This document shows, piece by piece, positions 44,128 through 53,870 of a stretch of DNA of 64,000 nucleotides. How positions within the stretch are numbered: the first letter of the stretch is position 1; each line of letters starts with the position of its first letter. A program made the position numbers and the translations under genes. The notes under the pieces were generated by a model. That model worked only from the letters and a program-made list of their open reading frames with translations, was not told the origin of the DNA and made no database searches. This DNA comes from Nostoc sp. B(2019). GTDB taxonomy: Bacteria > Cyanobacteriota > Cyanobacteriia > Cyanobacteriales > Nostocaceae. The DNA lies in contig NZ_WVID01000009.1 of NCBI RefSeq assembly GCF_010091925.1, positions 186,001-250,000 of the forward strand, in the 5' to 3' direction.

Positions 44128-45447
44128 CTAAGATTCTGGAACGATTGGAACACCATCCCTAAGATTAAGCAAGCCTGAGATAACAATTTTCTCTTCTGGC
44201 TGTAATCCTTCAAGAACTTGGTAATTATTACCTCTGATATCGCCTAGCTTCACCCGCTTTTGTCGAGCTACTTGTTGAGACACACCTTCGGGAGATTTTT
44301 CTGTTTGAACTACATAAGCAAAAGTTTCCCCAGCTACACGAGTTATTGCTGTCGTTGGGATTAAGACTCCAGACCGCTGATTCCAGATCACTCTAGCCCG
44401 TACTAATTGATCTGCACGTAGCTGACCTTTAGAGTTGCTGAAAAGTGCTTTGATCTGGATTGATTGCGTATTGTCGCTGACGTTAGGAGCAATGAAAAAA
44501 ACTCGACTAGTACCCAGGCTTTGTCCTTGGGCATTCATGATCTCTACTGGCATTCCTTTACGCAATTGCGATCCCCGTTCTAGTGGCACAGAGATTTGAA
44601 CTTCTAAAGGCCGGTTTTGAGTGATGGTAGCTAATTGTGTAGAAGTATTAACAAAATCACCAACTTTCACTGGGATGTCACCAACTGTGCCATCAAAGGG
44701 AGCGGTAATTTTGTAGTACTGGAGTTGGACTTGTTGTCCTCTGGTATTTGCATCAGCTTGCAATAAGGCTTTTTCAGCCTGTAATATTGTGGCTCTTTGT
44801 GCTTGAATTCGAGAATCAATTGCACCGAGTCTAGCTCTAGCTGTGGCGAGCCTGTTAGCATATTGCTCGCTAGTCTGTCGAGATACGGCTCCTTGGTCTG
44901 CCAGGTCAGAATACCTTTTGTAATCTTGCTGGTTTAACTGTACATCAGCGACGTTGGATAGTCGTTCTGCTTCCAGGGATTTTAGTGTAGCGCGAGCATT
45001 CTCCAACTGAGCCACAGATGCTTGAGCCGCAGCATTAATTCCACTGAGTGCAGCTTGTTGCTCTCTGGGATCTACTTGGATAATTGCTGCTCCTGCTGCA
45101 ACTGGATCTCCTGATCTGACAAATATTTGGGTGACTTGACCCTGAATTCTGGGCTGGAGGCTGACAGAGCGCCGGGATTCTAGGCTAGCAATAAAATCTG
45201 AACTTTCCTCAATTGTGCCAGTTTGTACTGTCGATAGCTTTACTCTCACCCCTGGAGGTTGAGCATTAGCAGTTGCCGGTGCTGAATCTTGCGGATTGAG
45301 TAAACGCAATACTATAGCTGCTCCGCCCCCAAACACTAGTAGTACAGCTAACAATAACCAAAGCCACCGCCGTTTTCTAGGAGGTGGCTCAAATGAGGTT
45401 TGTGGAATATTTTCTCCAAAATCAGTTTGAGGCTCAGGGGATGTCAT
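44128..45447 (-). CDS. RND periplasmic adaptor (membrane-fusion protein)
   Basis: 439 residues. An N-terminal anchor (WLWLLLAVLLVFGGGAAIVL), a lipoyl/biotinyl half-motif (SLQPRIQGQVTQIFVRSGDP), a long coiled-coil hairpin (about 130-225), then the second lipoyl half (ITAPFDGTVGDIPVKVGDFV), a beta-barrel and membrane-proximal domain. It links the inner-membrane pump at 40772 to an outer-membrane channel. It is the first gene of the likely two-gene operon. Confidence 0.94.
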   Translation of the reverse strand: MTSPEPQTDFGENIPQTSFEPPPRKRRWLWLLLAVLLVFGGGAAIVLRLLNPQDSAPATANAQPPGVRVKLSTVQTGTIEESSDFIASLESRRSVSLQPRIQGQVTQIFVRSGDPVAAGAAIIQVDPREQQAALSGINAAAQASVAQLENARATLKSLEAERLSNVADVQLNQQDYKRYSDLADQGAVSRQTSEQYANRLATARARLGAIDSRIQAQRATILQAEKALLQADANTRGQQVQLQYYKITAPFDGTVGDIPVKVGDFVNTSTQLATITQNRPLEVQISVPLERGSQLRKGMPVEIMNAQGQSLGTSRVFFIAPNVSDNTQSIQIKALFSNSKGQLRADQLVRARVIWNQRSGVLIPTTAITRVAGETFAYVVQTEKSPEGVSQQVARQKRVKLGDIRGNNYQVLEGLQPEEKIVISGLLNLRDGVPIVPES

Positions 45448-46398
45448 GGCTTACGAGGAACCTAAAGAACAAATTAACTTGAACTTAATCAGGATTCTAT
45501 CTGTCGATATTGAAATTACTTATTTAGCATGAGGTTTTGTCGCAAGTTATGTGTTACTCCATCTAAATATACATTTTTATAATTTTGTCTAAATCTACCG
45601 AAAGGTGAATGATAAAACAAGCTTAAAAATGATGTGATTCCGTTATAGTTTCAGAGATTGCATAAAATCTTCTAATTTTGCTATAATTATGCGCTCTAAA
45701 TTCTAAATTTCGGTATATAAACAAAAGACACAAGGATCACCTAATCCAAACTGTGAAAACTTATCAAACTTCAACAGTGATTATTAGCTTAATGTTTTTA
45801 TCCTACAAAAAATCCTTCTTTATTTTTTAAATGTAATTTAGCTTTAGTATCAAAGGTTTTATTTAACTTTAAATCAAGTTTAGGTTAATTATTCACTTTT
45901 AACAGTATGAAAAAGTAATATGTCGTCAGGTTTTTCAAATGTCATTTATATTAATTTATATAAATTATGTGAGTAAAAGTCTGAAAATGTCATGTTGAGT
46001 TTTGTTTCATATTGAAATTAAGAGATATTTCTGTTCTGCGATCGCACAATTTTCAGATGACTGCGTAATACTTTTATTCCTTGCATTTTGATTGATTTGG
46101 GCGGACTTATTGCTATAGAAAGTACTACTTTCACTCTCCTAGCTATATTTGCTAGTTATCTATCTTCATTAATTTTATATATCAATTATCAGCGAGCAAA
46201 TGAATAACAAAAAAGCAATTTTTGAATAATATTTTTACTTATCTCTGATGTCAGGCTTGTTTTATTTAGATATCTGCATTCAGAAAAATACATTACACCT
46301 TAAAAGGGCTAGTCTGCTTACATTTGAATAATGGTAATTCGCAAAACTTAAATTACAAACCCTATATTTAGAGACGAAAAGTAAAGAGTTCTCGTTAA
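45448..46398. other. Long AT-rich intergenic region
   Basis: 951 bases between the adaptor start and the end of the pentapeptide gene, both on the minus strand. Mostly AT-rich with a possible -10 (TATAAT) near 45690. A short hydrophobic frame at about 46090-46208 has no start or ribosome-binding site. Nothing is supported as a gene. Confidence 0.5.
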
Positions 46399-47205
46399 CT
46401 AATCGTGCCTTGAAGAATCAGGCATAATCGTCTGCTGGAGATTTACGCCGCTAAGGTTAGCTCCTCTAAGGTTAGCTCCTCTAAGATTAGCTCCTCTAAG
46501 ATTCGCCCCTGCTAAGTTCGCTCCAGTGAGATTAGTCCATGCCAGATTAGCATCGGTCAAGTCAGCTTCACTCAGGTTAGCTCGTAACAGATATGCACCG
46601 CTTAAGTGAGCCTTAGTCAGATTAGCTTTGTACAGATCAGTTTTGTAAAGGTAGGCCCCCATCACTTCCGCCTCGTAAAGGTTTGCCTCGCTCAAGTTCG
46701 CCGCAATCAAGTTAGCTGCGATTAGGTTTGCAAAACTGAGGTTAGTTCGATGAAGCTTTGCTGCACCCAAATCAGCATCTCTTAGATTAGCGCCTCTCAA
46801 ATCAGTGCCAATCAGGTTAGCATCAGTAATCACAGATTTTATCAGATTTGCCTCACTCAAGTCGGCTCCAATCAGATTGGCATGACTGAGATCTGCCTGT
46901 GTAAGTGTAGCGCCTCTCAAGTTAGCAATAGTGAAGTTAGCTGCACTCAGGTTAGCTTCAACGAGGATTGCTTTGTAGAGGTTAGCGCTGCTGAGGTCAG
47001 CACAGCTGAGGTTTGCTCGCACAAGTAAAGCATTACCTAAGTCTGCTCTGCTCAAGTTGCTCCCTTGGAGGTTTGCACCTCTAAGATTATTCCCTTGCAG
47101 GTTTGCAGCGCTAAGGTCTGGTTCAATCTGAGGATTTTTCTGTCTCCACTCAATCCATTTGACTGCACCTGCTTTGAGTAAAGCCAGATGCTCTCGATTT
47201 GCCAT
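46399..47205 (-). CDS. Pentapeptide-repeat protein, long
   Basis: 268 residues. After a 30-residue head (MANREHLALLKAGAVKWIEW) come about 45 A(D/N)LXX repeats from residue 30 to 258. This gives a long right-handed beta-helix. Several late repeats at the DNA level are near-identical (GGTTAGCTCCTCTAA type), showing recent expansion. The start is 10 bases after the CcmP stop, so the two are co-transcribed. Function unknown. Confidence 0.88.
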   Translation of the reverse strand: MANREHLALLKAGAVKWIEWRQKNPQIEPDLSAANLQGNNLRGANLQGSNLSRADLGNALLVRANLSCADLSSANLYKAILVEANLSAANFTIANLRGATLTQADLSHANLIGADLSEANLIKSVITDANLIGTDLRGANLRDADLGAAKLHRTNLSFANLIAANLIAANLSEANLYEAEVMGAYLYKTDLYKANLTKAHLSGAYLLRANLSEADLTDANLAWTNLTGANLAGANLRGANLRGANLRGANLSGVNLQQTIMPDSSRHD

Positions 47206-47215
47206 TTTTTATCCT

Positions 47216-47854
47216 TTACTCCTGACGTCCACTCTGAGCAACCCGTCCAGCTACATTTTCAATCGCCGCTAACGCTCCCGCCGCACCTGCAAGAATATCC
47301 CGTTCTTGTCCACCTAAGTAAAGCCGTCCAAAACTGCCTACAGCTTGAACCTCAAGAATATTAATCGATGCTGCTTTCTCCGCTTCATTCGCAGCTAGTG
47401 CGGCGTAAGCAGCAGGTTCAACTTCTAATACATATAGCGTTTGTCCTGCTAATAATAGCTGTCCCCGTCGTGTGCGATTGATGAGTTGTGTTTGGTAAGC
47501 ATCAATGTTGCGGATAATCTGGGTGGAAACCACACGCGGTTTCAGACACTCTTCTTTTTTAACTCCTAGTGTCTCCAAAATCGCTTGACCAGCAGCTCGC
47601 GTTTCTCCTTGAGAGGCAGAATGAACTTCTAATAGACCATACAGGCGTTCAACTACCTGTACTCCTGGACGAACAGAAGCAGATTTGAGCGCTACATCAG
47701 TAATTTTATTTATTTCGATACCAGGAGAGATTTCAATCCACAATGACGTATCTCCTGGTAATGGTAAAAAACCTTGGGCTACTGTTCCTATGTATGCTGC
47801 ATGTTGAGGTTGCAGGCTGTCGAGAAAGACGAAACTGCGTAGTTCGATTCCCAA
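47216..47854 (-). CDS. ccmP: Carboxysome shell protein, tandem-BMC type CcmP
   Basis: 212 residues with two bacterial-microcompartment domains in one chain, matching CcmP in length. The signatures are [20 protein letters not shown] at the start and [12 protein letters not shown], where the adjacent Glu-Arg pair lines the gated central pore of CcmP; the second half ends [20 protein letters not shown]. CcmP trimers stack as double layers in the beta-carboxysome shell and may gate metabolites. TTG start with GGAG nine bases upstream. Confidence 0.93.
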   Translation of the reverse strand: MGIELRSFVFLDSLQPQHAAYIGTVAQGFLPLPGDTSLWIEISPGIEINKITDVALKSASVRPGVQVVERLYGLLEVHSASQGETRAAGQAILETLGVKKEECLKPRVVSTQIIRNIDAYQTQLINRTRRGQLLLAGQTLYVLEVEPAAYAALAANEAEKAASINILEVQAVGSFGRLYLGGQERDILAGAAGALAAIENVAGRVAQSGRQE

Positions 47855-48001
47855 GGTGTCGCTCTCCAGTCATAAGGGTAAAAGTTATCTATTGCAATAT
47901 ATGAGTGTAACGTTAAACTACCATCTGAATTTGTTGTGTGGCGATCGCAAGCTTACAGCAAGCTTGTAGTCATTACAATGCCAGTCCTGCTCTTGACTTT
48001 T

Positions 48002-48029
48002 GTACAGACGCGATCAATCGCGTCTCTAC
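48002..48029. repeat. GTACAGACGCGAT / ATCGCGTCTCTAC dispersed hairpin
   Basis: A 13-bp stem with one mismatch and a 2-base loop, 11 bases downstream of the SDR-like gene stop on its strand. Same family as 8424 and 63320; it may end that transcript. Confidence 0.65.
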
Positions 48030-48039
48030 TCTTATCTAA

Positions 48040-48714
48040 TTAATCCAAACTAAATTCTGGAAGCTCTGATTGCCCAAATAGCATATTTCGATCCACTGCT
48101 GACAAAACTTTATTGTTAGCACGATCAGAATTTAAACACCGACAAACCAATTGCGCGACATCTGCACGATTAATAGTGCCAATAATGCGTGGATCTTCAC
48201 TTAAAATGCCATTACCCGTTGCTGGATCAGATTTTAGTCCGCCAGGACGAATGATTGTGTAGGTTAGTCCACTAGCAATTAAATATTGTTCAGCTTTGTC
48301 TTTCTCGGCTAAAACAGGGCCCAGTGTTTGCAAAACTTGGGGAGGCACAGCAACGGCACTATTCCCAGTCCCAATTGAAGATACAAGAATAAATTTTTTC
48401 GCTCCAGCTTTGAGAGCCGCATCGATCAGATTTTTATTACCAAAGTAATCTGGTCTTTGAGCGTCTGTAGGTAAGCCGCCAAGTGTACTGATAACGGCGT
48501 GGATAGGTTCTGTGAGTATTGCACGTTCTACATCACCAACATTCAAAGCATCTCCCAAAACCACCTGAATACCCATTGCTTCAAGTTCAGCAGCACTAGC
48601 TTCTGTTCTCAGAAGTGCTTTTACTTTTAGCGATTGTGCTGTTAAATATGTGGCAATTTCTCTACCAACGCCGCGACTTGCTCCAGCCAGAAAAATGTAA
48701 GATGCACTTGTCAT
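48040..48714 (-). CDS. NAD(P)-binding atypical short-chain dehydrogenase
   Basis: 224 residues. The Rossmann nucleotide-binding motif is FLAGASRGVGREIATYL (G-x-x-G-x-x-G), with the acidic/basic pattern of NADP preference (ALLRTEASAAEL). VSSIGTG takes the position of the SDR Ser. NmrA/YwnB-like proteins with this plan are often redox sensors or reductases. It follows ureC after 56 bases; a functional link is not clear. Confidence 0.85.
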   Translation of the reverse strand: MTSASYIFLAGASRGVGREIATYLTAQSLKVKALLRTEASAAELEAMGIQVVLGDALNVGDVERAILTEPIHAVISTLGGLPTDAQRPDYFGNKNLIDAALKAGAKKFILVSSIGTGNSAVAVPPQVLQTLGPVLAEKDKAEQYLIASGLTYTIIRPGGLKSDPATGNGILSEDPRIIGTINRADVAQLVCRCLNSDRANNKVLSAVDRNMLFGQSELPEFSLD

Positions 48715-48770
48715 AATGATTTAGGATTTTTGGTTATTTAGACAAACTTATTTCACTACTAACAAATCAA

Positions 48771-50495
48771 TTAAAACAAGAAGTAGCGCTGGGTCATAGG
48801 TAAATTAGAAGCAGGTTCGCAAGTTAACAATTCCCCATCGGCTCTGACTTCGTAGGTTTCGGGATTAACTTCAATGTGTGGTGTAGCATCGTTGTGTTTC
48901 AAATCCTGCTTCCTGATATTACGGGTGTTAGAAACAGCTGCGGTTCGAGTGGTTAAGCCTAGTTGTTCAGGTATATTTCTATTCAAAGCTTCTTGAGAAA
49001 TGAAGGTAATTGAGGTAGCGCCAATGGCTCCGCCAAAAGCGCCAAACATTGGACGCATATAAACGGGTTCGGGGGTGGGAATACTGGCATTAGGGTCGCC
49101 CATTTGTGCCCAAACAATCATTCCTCCTTTAATGACAAGCTCTGGTTTTACGCCAAAAAAGGCAGGTTTCCATAAACACAAATCAGCTAATTTACCTTCT
49201 TCAATAGAACCGACGTAATCAGCAATTCCATGAGCGATCGCAGGATTAATCGTGTATTTTGCAATATAGCGCTTAGCCCTAAAGTTATCATTGTTTGGGG
49301 AACTTTTCTCAGGAGATAACGGCCCTCTCTGGACTTTCATCTTATGAGCAGTTTGCCAAGTTCGCAGAATGACTTCCCCGACTCTGCCCATTGCTTGGGA
49401 ATCGGAAGCCATAATGCTAATGACGCCCAAATCATGCAAAATATCCTCAGCTGCGATCGTTTGTGGGCGAATTCTAGAATCGGCAAATTTGACATCTTCC
49501 TCAATGTTCGGATCAAGGTGATGGCACACCATCAACATATCCTTGTGTTCAGCTAAGGTATTGATGGTGTAAGGACGAGTGGGATTTGTCGAAGCGGGTA
49601 AAACATAATCATATTGGCAAACTTTTAAAATATCAGGCGCATGTCCACCACCTGCACCCTCGGTGTGGAAAGTGTGAATCACACGTTCTTCAAAAGCTGC
49701 AATTGTCTTTTCCACAAATCCTGCTTCGTTGAGGGTGTCAGTGTGAATGGCGACTTGTACATCATATTCATCAGCAACACTAAGACAAGTACGAATGGCC
49801 TCTGGCGTAGTTCCCCAGTCTTCATGCAGCTTTAAACCGATGACTCCAGCCGCAACTTGTTGGATTAAGCCATCACGTACACTGGTATTACCTTTACCCA
49901 AGAAACCGATGTTTACAGGAAAAGCATCAGCCGCTTGTAACATCAGGTGAATGTGCCAAGGGCCAGGGGTGCAAGTGGTGGCGGTAGTACCAGCCGCCGG
50001 GCCTGTACCACCGCCAATCATGGTTGTAGTTCCAGAGGCGATCGCGGTTTCGATTTGTTGGGGACAAATAAAGTGAATGTGGCTGTCAATGGCTCCCGCT
50101 GTAACAATTCTGCCTTCTCCGGCTATAACTTCTGTACCTGGCCCAATGATAATATCGATATTATCTTGAATATTGGGATTGCCTGCTTTCCCAATTTTGA
50201 AAATTTTCCCGCCTTTAATGCCGATGTCGGCTTTAACGATGCCCCACCAGTCGAGAATCAAGGCGTTGGTAATTACCGTATCTACAGCGTTATTTTTATC
50301 GTCACCATTAATGATGGGAGATTGTCCCATACCATCTCGGATCACCTTACCGCCGCCGAATTTTACTTCTTCGCCGTAGGTGGTGTAGTCTCTTTCAACT
50401 TCGATAAATAATTCTGTATCAGCAAGGCGGACGCGATCGCCAACAGTCGGGCCGAACATTGCCGCATAGTCTTGTCGTTTGATCCGATAGCTCAT
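48771..50495 (-). CDS. ureC: Urease alpha subunit
   Basis: 574 residues, full length. It hydrolyses urea to ammonia and carbamate. The nickel ligands and catalytic residues are visible: HIHFI, the carbamylated Lys in [31 protein letters not shown] and the mobile-flap region MVCHHLDPN; the Asp ligand is in [10 protein letters not shown]. The N-terminus [20 protein letters not shown] is standard. No ureA or ureB lies upstream within the window. Confidence 0.97.
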   Translation of the reverse strand: MSYRIKRQDYAAMFGPTVGDRVRLADTELFIEVERDYTTYGEEVKFGGGKVIRDGMGQSPIINGDDKNNAVDTVITNALILDWWGIVKADIGIKGGKIFKIGKAGNPNIQDNIDIIIGPGTEVIAGEGRIVTAGAIDSHIHFICPQQIETAIASGTTTMIGGGTGPAAGTTATTCTPGPWHIHLMLQAADAFPVNIGFLGKGNTSVRDGLIQQVAAGVIGLKLHEDWGTTPEAIRTCLSVADEYDVQVAIHTDTLNEAGFVEKTIAAFEERVIHTFHTEGAGGGHAPDILKVCQYDYVLPASTNPTRPYTINTLAEHKDMLMVCHHLDPNIEEDVKFADSRIRPQTIAAEDILHDLGVISIMASDSQAMGRVGEVILRTWQTAHKMKVQRGPLSPEKSSPNNDNFRAKRYIAKYTINPAIAHGIADYVGSIEEGKLADLCLWKPAFFGVKPELVIKGGMIVWAQMGDPNASIPTPEPVYMRPMFGAFGGAIGATSITFISQEALNRNIPEQLGLTTRTAAVSNTRNIRKQDLKHNDATPHIEVNPETYEVRADGELLTCEPASNLPMTQRYFLF

Positions 50496-50522
50496 GTTTT
50501 TCTTCCTAATTAAGCGTTCTCA

Positions 50523-50649
50523 TCAACAAGATGTATACTGACGATACAGAACGCGCTCAACTGTGAGCATAACTCGATGGACAGCATCGGCATTGGGAAA
50601 GGTTTTTGCAACATCAGGTTCCGCAACGTGATCTTTAATGATTACCGAG
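50523..50649 (-). pseudogene. Short fragment resembling a small antitoxin-like domain
   Basis: An open frame without start reads VIIKDHVAEPDVAKTFPNAD then AVHRVMLTVERVL. The pattern (DVA..FP..DAV...L) resembles the C-terminal part of small antitoxin-like proteins. It overlaps the LRAT-like gene end by a few bases. Weak call. Confidence 0.3.
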
Positions 50650-51115
50650 TAATACTAGGATCAACCTTCTTTAAGTAATCGTGAAAGATTTGATATGCAG
50701 TTTTATGGTTGCCTTCTGGAGTCATATCGCACAACCACCATATAGGGCTACTTTGATAGCACCTTGGTTGATCTGTTGCAATTAACCGACCGAGGTGTTC
50801 ACAATTCCAACCAAAGAAAGTGTACTCCCAACTAGCAAAAACATGAATAGCTTGTTTGAGCCGCTCAATTGTTTGCTTTGGCTCAAAAGCGATATGGTCA
50901 ATACCAAGAACGAATTTTGCTTCCTTTCTTTCAAATGGACACAACCCACGACCTGTATCAAAAATATGTATATCTGACATACCAATCCCGTAATGCCAGA
51001 ACGGATCGGATGGATTTTGCCAGTTCAATAAACGTCCGTATCGTTGACTCCAAGGGTCAGCAAGACGCTCGATTGCTTCTATTATGTTTTCAATTTGGTC
51101 TAGGGATAACGGCAT
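50642..51115 (-). CDS. LRAT/NC-domain-like (permuted papain-fold) protein
   Basis: 157 residues. The LRAT-type triad is present: His41 in WHYGIGMSD, His50 in DIHIF, and the nucleophile Cys105 in GWNCEHLGR. Such proteins are acyltransferases or thiol hydrolases of lipids or peptides. No signal peptide. ATG at 51115. Substrate unknown. Confidence 0.75.
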   Translation of the reverse strand: MPLSLDQIENIIEAIERLADPWSQRYGRLLNWQNPSDPFWHYGIGMSDIHIFDTGRGLCPFERKEAKFVLGIDHIAFEPKQTIERLKQAIHVFASWEYTFFGWNCEHLGRLIATDQPRCYQSSPIWWLCDMTPEGNHKTAYQIFHDYLKKVDPSITR

Positions 51116-51208
51116 ACATCAAATACGGATTCATTAGCTACTGGAAATTTAGCACTTTTATCCCTGAGATATTAGACTTCTTACAAAAATCGGAATGAGA
51201 CCAAAATA

Positions 51209-51262
51209 AACCACAGATGAACACAGATAAACACCGATATTTATATGTATTCATCTGTGGTT
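51209..51262. repeat. Inverted repeat AACCACAGATGAA / TTCATCTGTGGTT
   Basis: Perfect 13-bp arms around 28 bases that themselves contain CACAGATAAACACCGAT. This ACCACAGATGAACACAGAT type of repeat is widely dispersed in many bacterial genomes. Confidence 0.75.
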
Positions 51263-51306
51263 AGATTTAATAAATCTCGACTTATGCAAGAGATCTATTG
51301 AGGATG

Positions 51307-51360
51307 CGATCGCTCAAGTATCCGATTCTTTATAAGATGTTCAACAGCAGAACAACGATT
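51307..51360 (-). repeat. Duplicated fragment of the neighbouring amidohydrolase gene
   Basis: GCGATCGCTCAAGTATCC and the following AAGATGTTCAACAGCAGAAC closely match the amidohydrolase coding region at about 52226-52275. In that frame the fragment still reads CSAVEHLIKNRILERS against CTAVEHLKRIGYLSDR. It is a decayed, out-of-place copy, directly downstream of the DUF2281-like gene. Confidence 0.7.
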
Positions 51361-51366
51361 AAGTAT

Positions 51367-51594
51367 CTACCACTCACTGGTATCAACCTGCTCACAATCT
51401 TGCTCAATTGCCTCACGCATTAACTGGAGATCATCGGGTGGTATTGAACCTGCAAAACGTAGCAATTGTTGCCCTGGAGTCCCTTGAACTTGAGATTTCG
51501 TCAGTATCCGAGCAAATTCAAGTACTTGCCATCGCAGGTGTTGTGGCATCACTCTTAGTTGCTCGATTACCTCGTCGATGATAGATATGTTCAT
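51367..51594 (-). CDS. DUF2281/VapB-like antitoxin, orphan
   Basis: 75 residues from the ATG at 51592-51594. The N-terminal helix IIDEVIEQLRVMPQHLRWQV and the C-terminal LLRFAGSIPPDDLQLMREAI match antitoxin-like DUF2281 proteins that are usually paired with a PIN-domain toxin. None follows here; instead a scrap of the amidohydrolase gene lies downstream. The start lies 5 bases after the amidohydrolase stop. Confidence 0.7.
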   Translation of the reverse strand: MNISIIDEVIEQLRVMPQHLRWQVLEFARILTKSQVQGTPGQQLLRFAGSIPPDDLQLMREAIEQDCEQVDTSEW

Positions 51595-51598
51595 AGTC

Positions 51599-52993
51599 TT
51601 ACAACCCCATGACTGTGCGATAATGTGCTTCAATTTGCGCCACGGTTTGAGATTTGCGCTGGGTATCCCATTGACTGCGGTTAAATAGTTCTTGCCGCAA
51701 TTCATCAACGTTAATTGTTGTTACTTTACCATCAGCAATAACTTGCTTGCCATTCACCCAAGCACTATTCACAACATTGGTGGGACGCCCCAAAACTAAT
51801 AAACCAATGGGATCTGTACGGGGTAATAAAGATAAATTAGTCAGGTCATAAAGTACCAAATCGGCTTGTTTTCCTGGAGTGAGGGAACCGAGTTTATCTG
51901 CTATATTCAATCCCTTCGCGCCTCCCAAGGATGCCATTTCCACTGCTTGCCGGGGCGTAATCCAATACTGATAATCTGAGTCTGTAACGTTGTGCAAAAT
52001 GGAACCCATTTTGATGGCTTCTAGCAAGTCTTGGGAATCATTGCTGGAAGCGCCATCACAACCAAAAGTCACGTTTACCCCAGCTTGGCGGTATTTTAAA
52101 ATTGGGGCGATGCCACTGCCTAAGCGCAGATTACTCAGGGGATTATGAACGACTGTAGATTGAGTTTCTGCAAGGATGGCGATGTCAGCATCATTTAAGT
52201 GGACACAATGAGCTAGTGTGGTGCGATCGCTCAAGTACCCAATTCTTTTAAGATGTTCAACAGCAGTACAACCGTATTTTTCTTCGGCAAGTTTTTCCTG
52301 TGCTTTGGTTTCCAGTAAATGGGAGTGACGACAAAGATTATAGCGTGAGCTTAACTCAATACATCCTTCAAATAAAGCATCAGTACACAATTGTATCCCC
52401 GTTGGGGCGACTAAAATATTTACACCCTCATCCGGGCGATGAAGTTGTCTCACCGCCTCTTCAATGATTTCCAATGTGGCCGCAGTTGAGCGAAAATAAG
52501 GCTCGTGAGTTTGTGCTGATTCCCCCGATGGCATCCCTGCTGTGAGAGATTCATCTTGAATCAAGGGGGCGATAAAGGCACGAATCCCAACTTCTCTGTA
52601 AGCGCGAGTTGCAGTGGCGATCGTTTCTAACTCTTGTCCTGGAATTAACACCAGATGATCTACCACACTTGTACCGCCAGAAAGTAGGGTTTCCACCGCA
52701 GTTCCCAAGGCGCTGAGATAAACCTTTTCTAAATCCAGAGGTGCAAAATCATACAGTTCCGCTAGCCATAGTTCTAAGGGCAAGGCTGACATGATCCCGC
52801 GTTGCCACATCTCTGATGAGTGGGTGTGAGCGTTAAAGAAGCCAGGAAGCAACAGTTTATTGTTACCATCAAAGGCAGTACCGACAACATCTAAATCGGC
52901 TGCAATGGCGGCAATCTTCCCGTCCACAACCTGTAAATCTACGGTTGCATAACTGTCATCGGTGGCAATTAAAACATTCTGGATGGTGATCAC
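51599..52993 (-). CDS. Amidohydrolase, TrzA/MTA-SAH-deaminase family
   Basis: 464 residues. The metal site is intact: HTH in PGFFNAHTHSSE, His in CRHSHLLETK, His in TLAHCVHL and the catalytic Asp in TFGCDGASSND. It deaminates or dechlorinates ring nitrogens; relatives act on methylthioadenosine, guanine, atrazine derivatives or cytosine. Divergent from an isochorismatase-family gene 82 bases away. Substrate not determined; a purine or triazine-like compound is reasonable. Confidence 0.88.
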   Translation of the reverse strand: MITIQNVLIATDDSYATVDLQVVDGKIAAIAADLDVVGTAFDGNNKLLLPGFFNAHTHSSEMWQRGIMSALPLELWLAELYDFAPLDLEKVYLSALGTAVETLLSGGTSVVDHLVLIPGQELETIATATRAYREVGIRAFIAPLIQDESLTAGMPSGESAQTHEPYFRSTAATLEIIEEAVRQLHRPDEGVNILVAPTGIQLCTDALFEGCIELSSRYNLCRHSHLLETKAQEKLAEEKYGCTAVEHLKRIGYLSDRTTLAHCVHLNDADIAILAETQSTVVHNPLSNLRLGSGIAPILKYRQAGVNVTFGCDGASSNDSQDLLEAIKMGSILHNVTDSDYQYWITPRQAVEMASLGGAKGLNIADKLGSLTPGKQADLVLYDLTNLSLLPRTDPIGLLVLGRPTNVVNSAWVNGKQVIADGKVTTINVDELRQELFNRSQWDTQRKSQTVAQIEAHYRTVMGL

Positions 52994-53075
52994 GATTTTA
53001 ACCTTGATTAAGTAATTGAACGCTCAACAGAATTTCAAGTTACAAAATAAAAAAGGTGTTGGGTGTTGCAATTTT

Positions 53076-53870
53076 ATGAATATGGCTTTTCGGACATTGG
53101 GAGTTGCACCAAATGCTTGGACTGTGAATCATGCGATCGCAGATATTACTCGTCCTCACAAGACCCCACAACCCGTTATCTTATCAACAGAAACTAAAAC
53201 CCTGCGCCTAGATTTGGCAAAAGCTGCCATTCTTGTCATCGATATGCAAAACGACTTCTGTCACCCTGATGGTTGGTTAGCGCATATCGGCGTGGATGTA
53301 ACTCCGGCGCGAAAGCCTGTTGACCCTTTAATCAGCTTACTTCCTGAACTGCGTGACGCTGGTGTCCCGGTAATTTGGGTCAATTGGGGAAATCGTCCCG
53401 ACTTACTCAATATCAGCGCCGCCTCGCGTCACGTCTACAACCCCACAGGTCACGGCGTGGGATTGGGCGATCCGCTACCTAGTAATGGTGCTAGGGTACT
53501 TTTGGCAGGTAGTTGGGCGGCGGCGGTTGTAGACGAACTAGAACAGCTACCGGAAGATATTCGTGTGGATAAATACCGCATGAGTGGCTTTTGGGATACT
53601 CCTTTAGATAGTATCCTGCGAAACCTGGGAAAAACGACACTATTTTTTGCTGGTGTCAATGCTGACCAATGTGTGTTCACTACGCTATGTGACGCTAACT
53701 TCTTAGGATATGATTGCGTTTTAGTTAAAGACTGCACAGCTACAACTTCTCCCGAATATTGTTGGCTGGCGACACTATATAACGTGAAACAATGCTTTGG
53801 TTTTGTCACTGATTCACAAGCAATATTAACAGCGCTGAATAATCCTGAATCAACAGGAGGAGATAAATAA
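53076..53870 (+). CDS. Isochorismatase-family cysteine hydrolase
   Basis: 264 residues from the ATG at 53076 (MNMAFRTLGVAPNAWTVNHA); the frame opens at 53016. The triad is Asp in ILVIDMQNDFCHPDG, Lys in VDKYRMSGF and Cys in GVNADQCVFTTL. Relatives include biuret hydrolase, N-carbamoylsarcosine amidase and ureidoacrylate amidase, all freeing ammonia from small amides. A cupin gene follows immediately (stop TAA, then ATG). Substrate unknown. Confidence 0.88.
   Translation: MNMAFRTLGVAPNAWTVNHAIADITRPHKTPQPVILSTETKTLRLDLAKAAILVIDMQNDFCHPDGWLAHIGVDVTPARKPVDPLISLLPELRDAGVPVIWVNWGNRPDLLNISAASRHVYNPTGHGVGLGDPLPSNGARVLLAGSWAAAVVDELEQLPEDIRVDKYRMSGFWDTPLDSILRNLGKTTLFFAGVNADQCVFTTLCDANFLGYDCVLVKDCTATTSPEYCWLATLYNVKQCFGFVTDSQAILTALNNPESTGGDK

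Noticed and set aside
46090-46208. Short hydrophobic frame in the 45.4-46.4 kb gap
   Set aside because: No suitable start or ribosome-binding site; AT-rich DNA often gives such frames.
49947-50411. 154-codon frame antisense to ureC
   Set aside because: Exactly antisense to a strongly conserved gene; low-complexity and no start signal.
50532-50546. GTATACTGACGATAC as an NtcA box upstream of ureC
   Set aside because: The spacing between GTA and TAC is nine bases, whereas NtcA needs GTA-N8-TAC.
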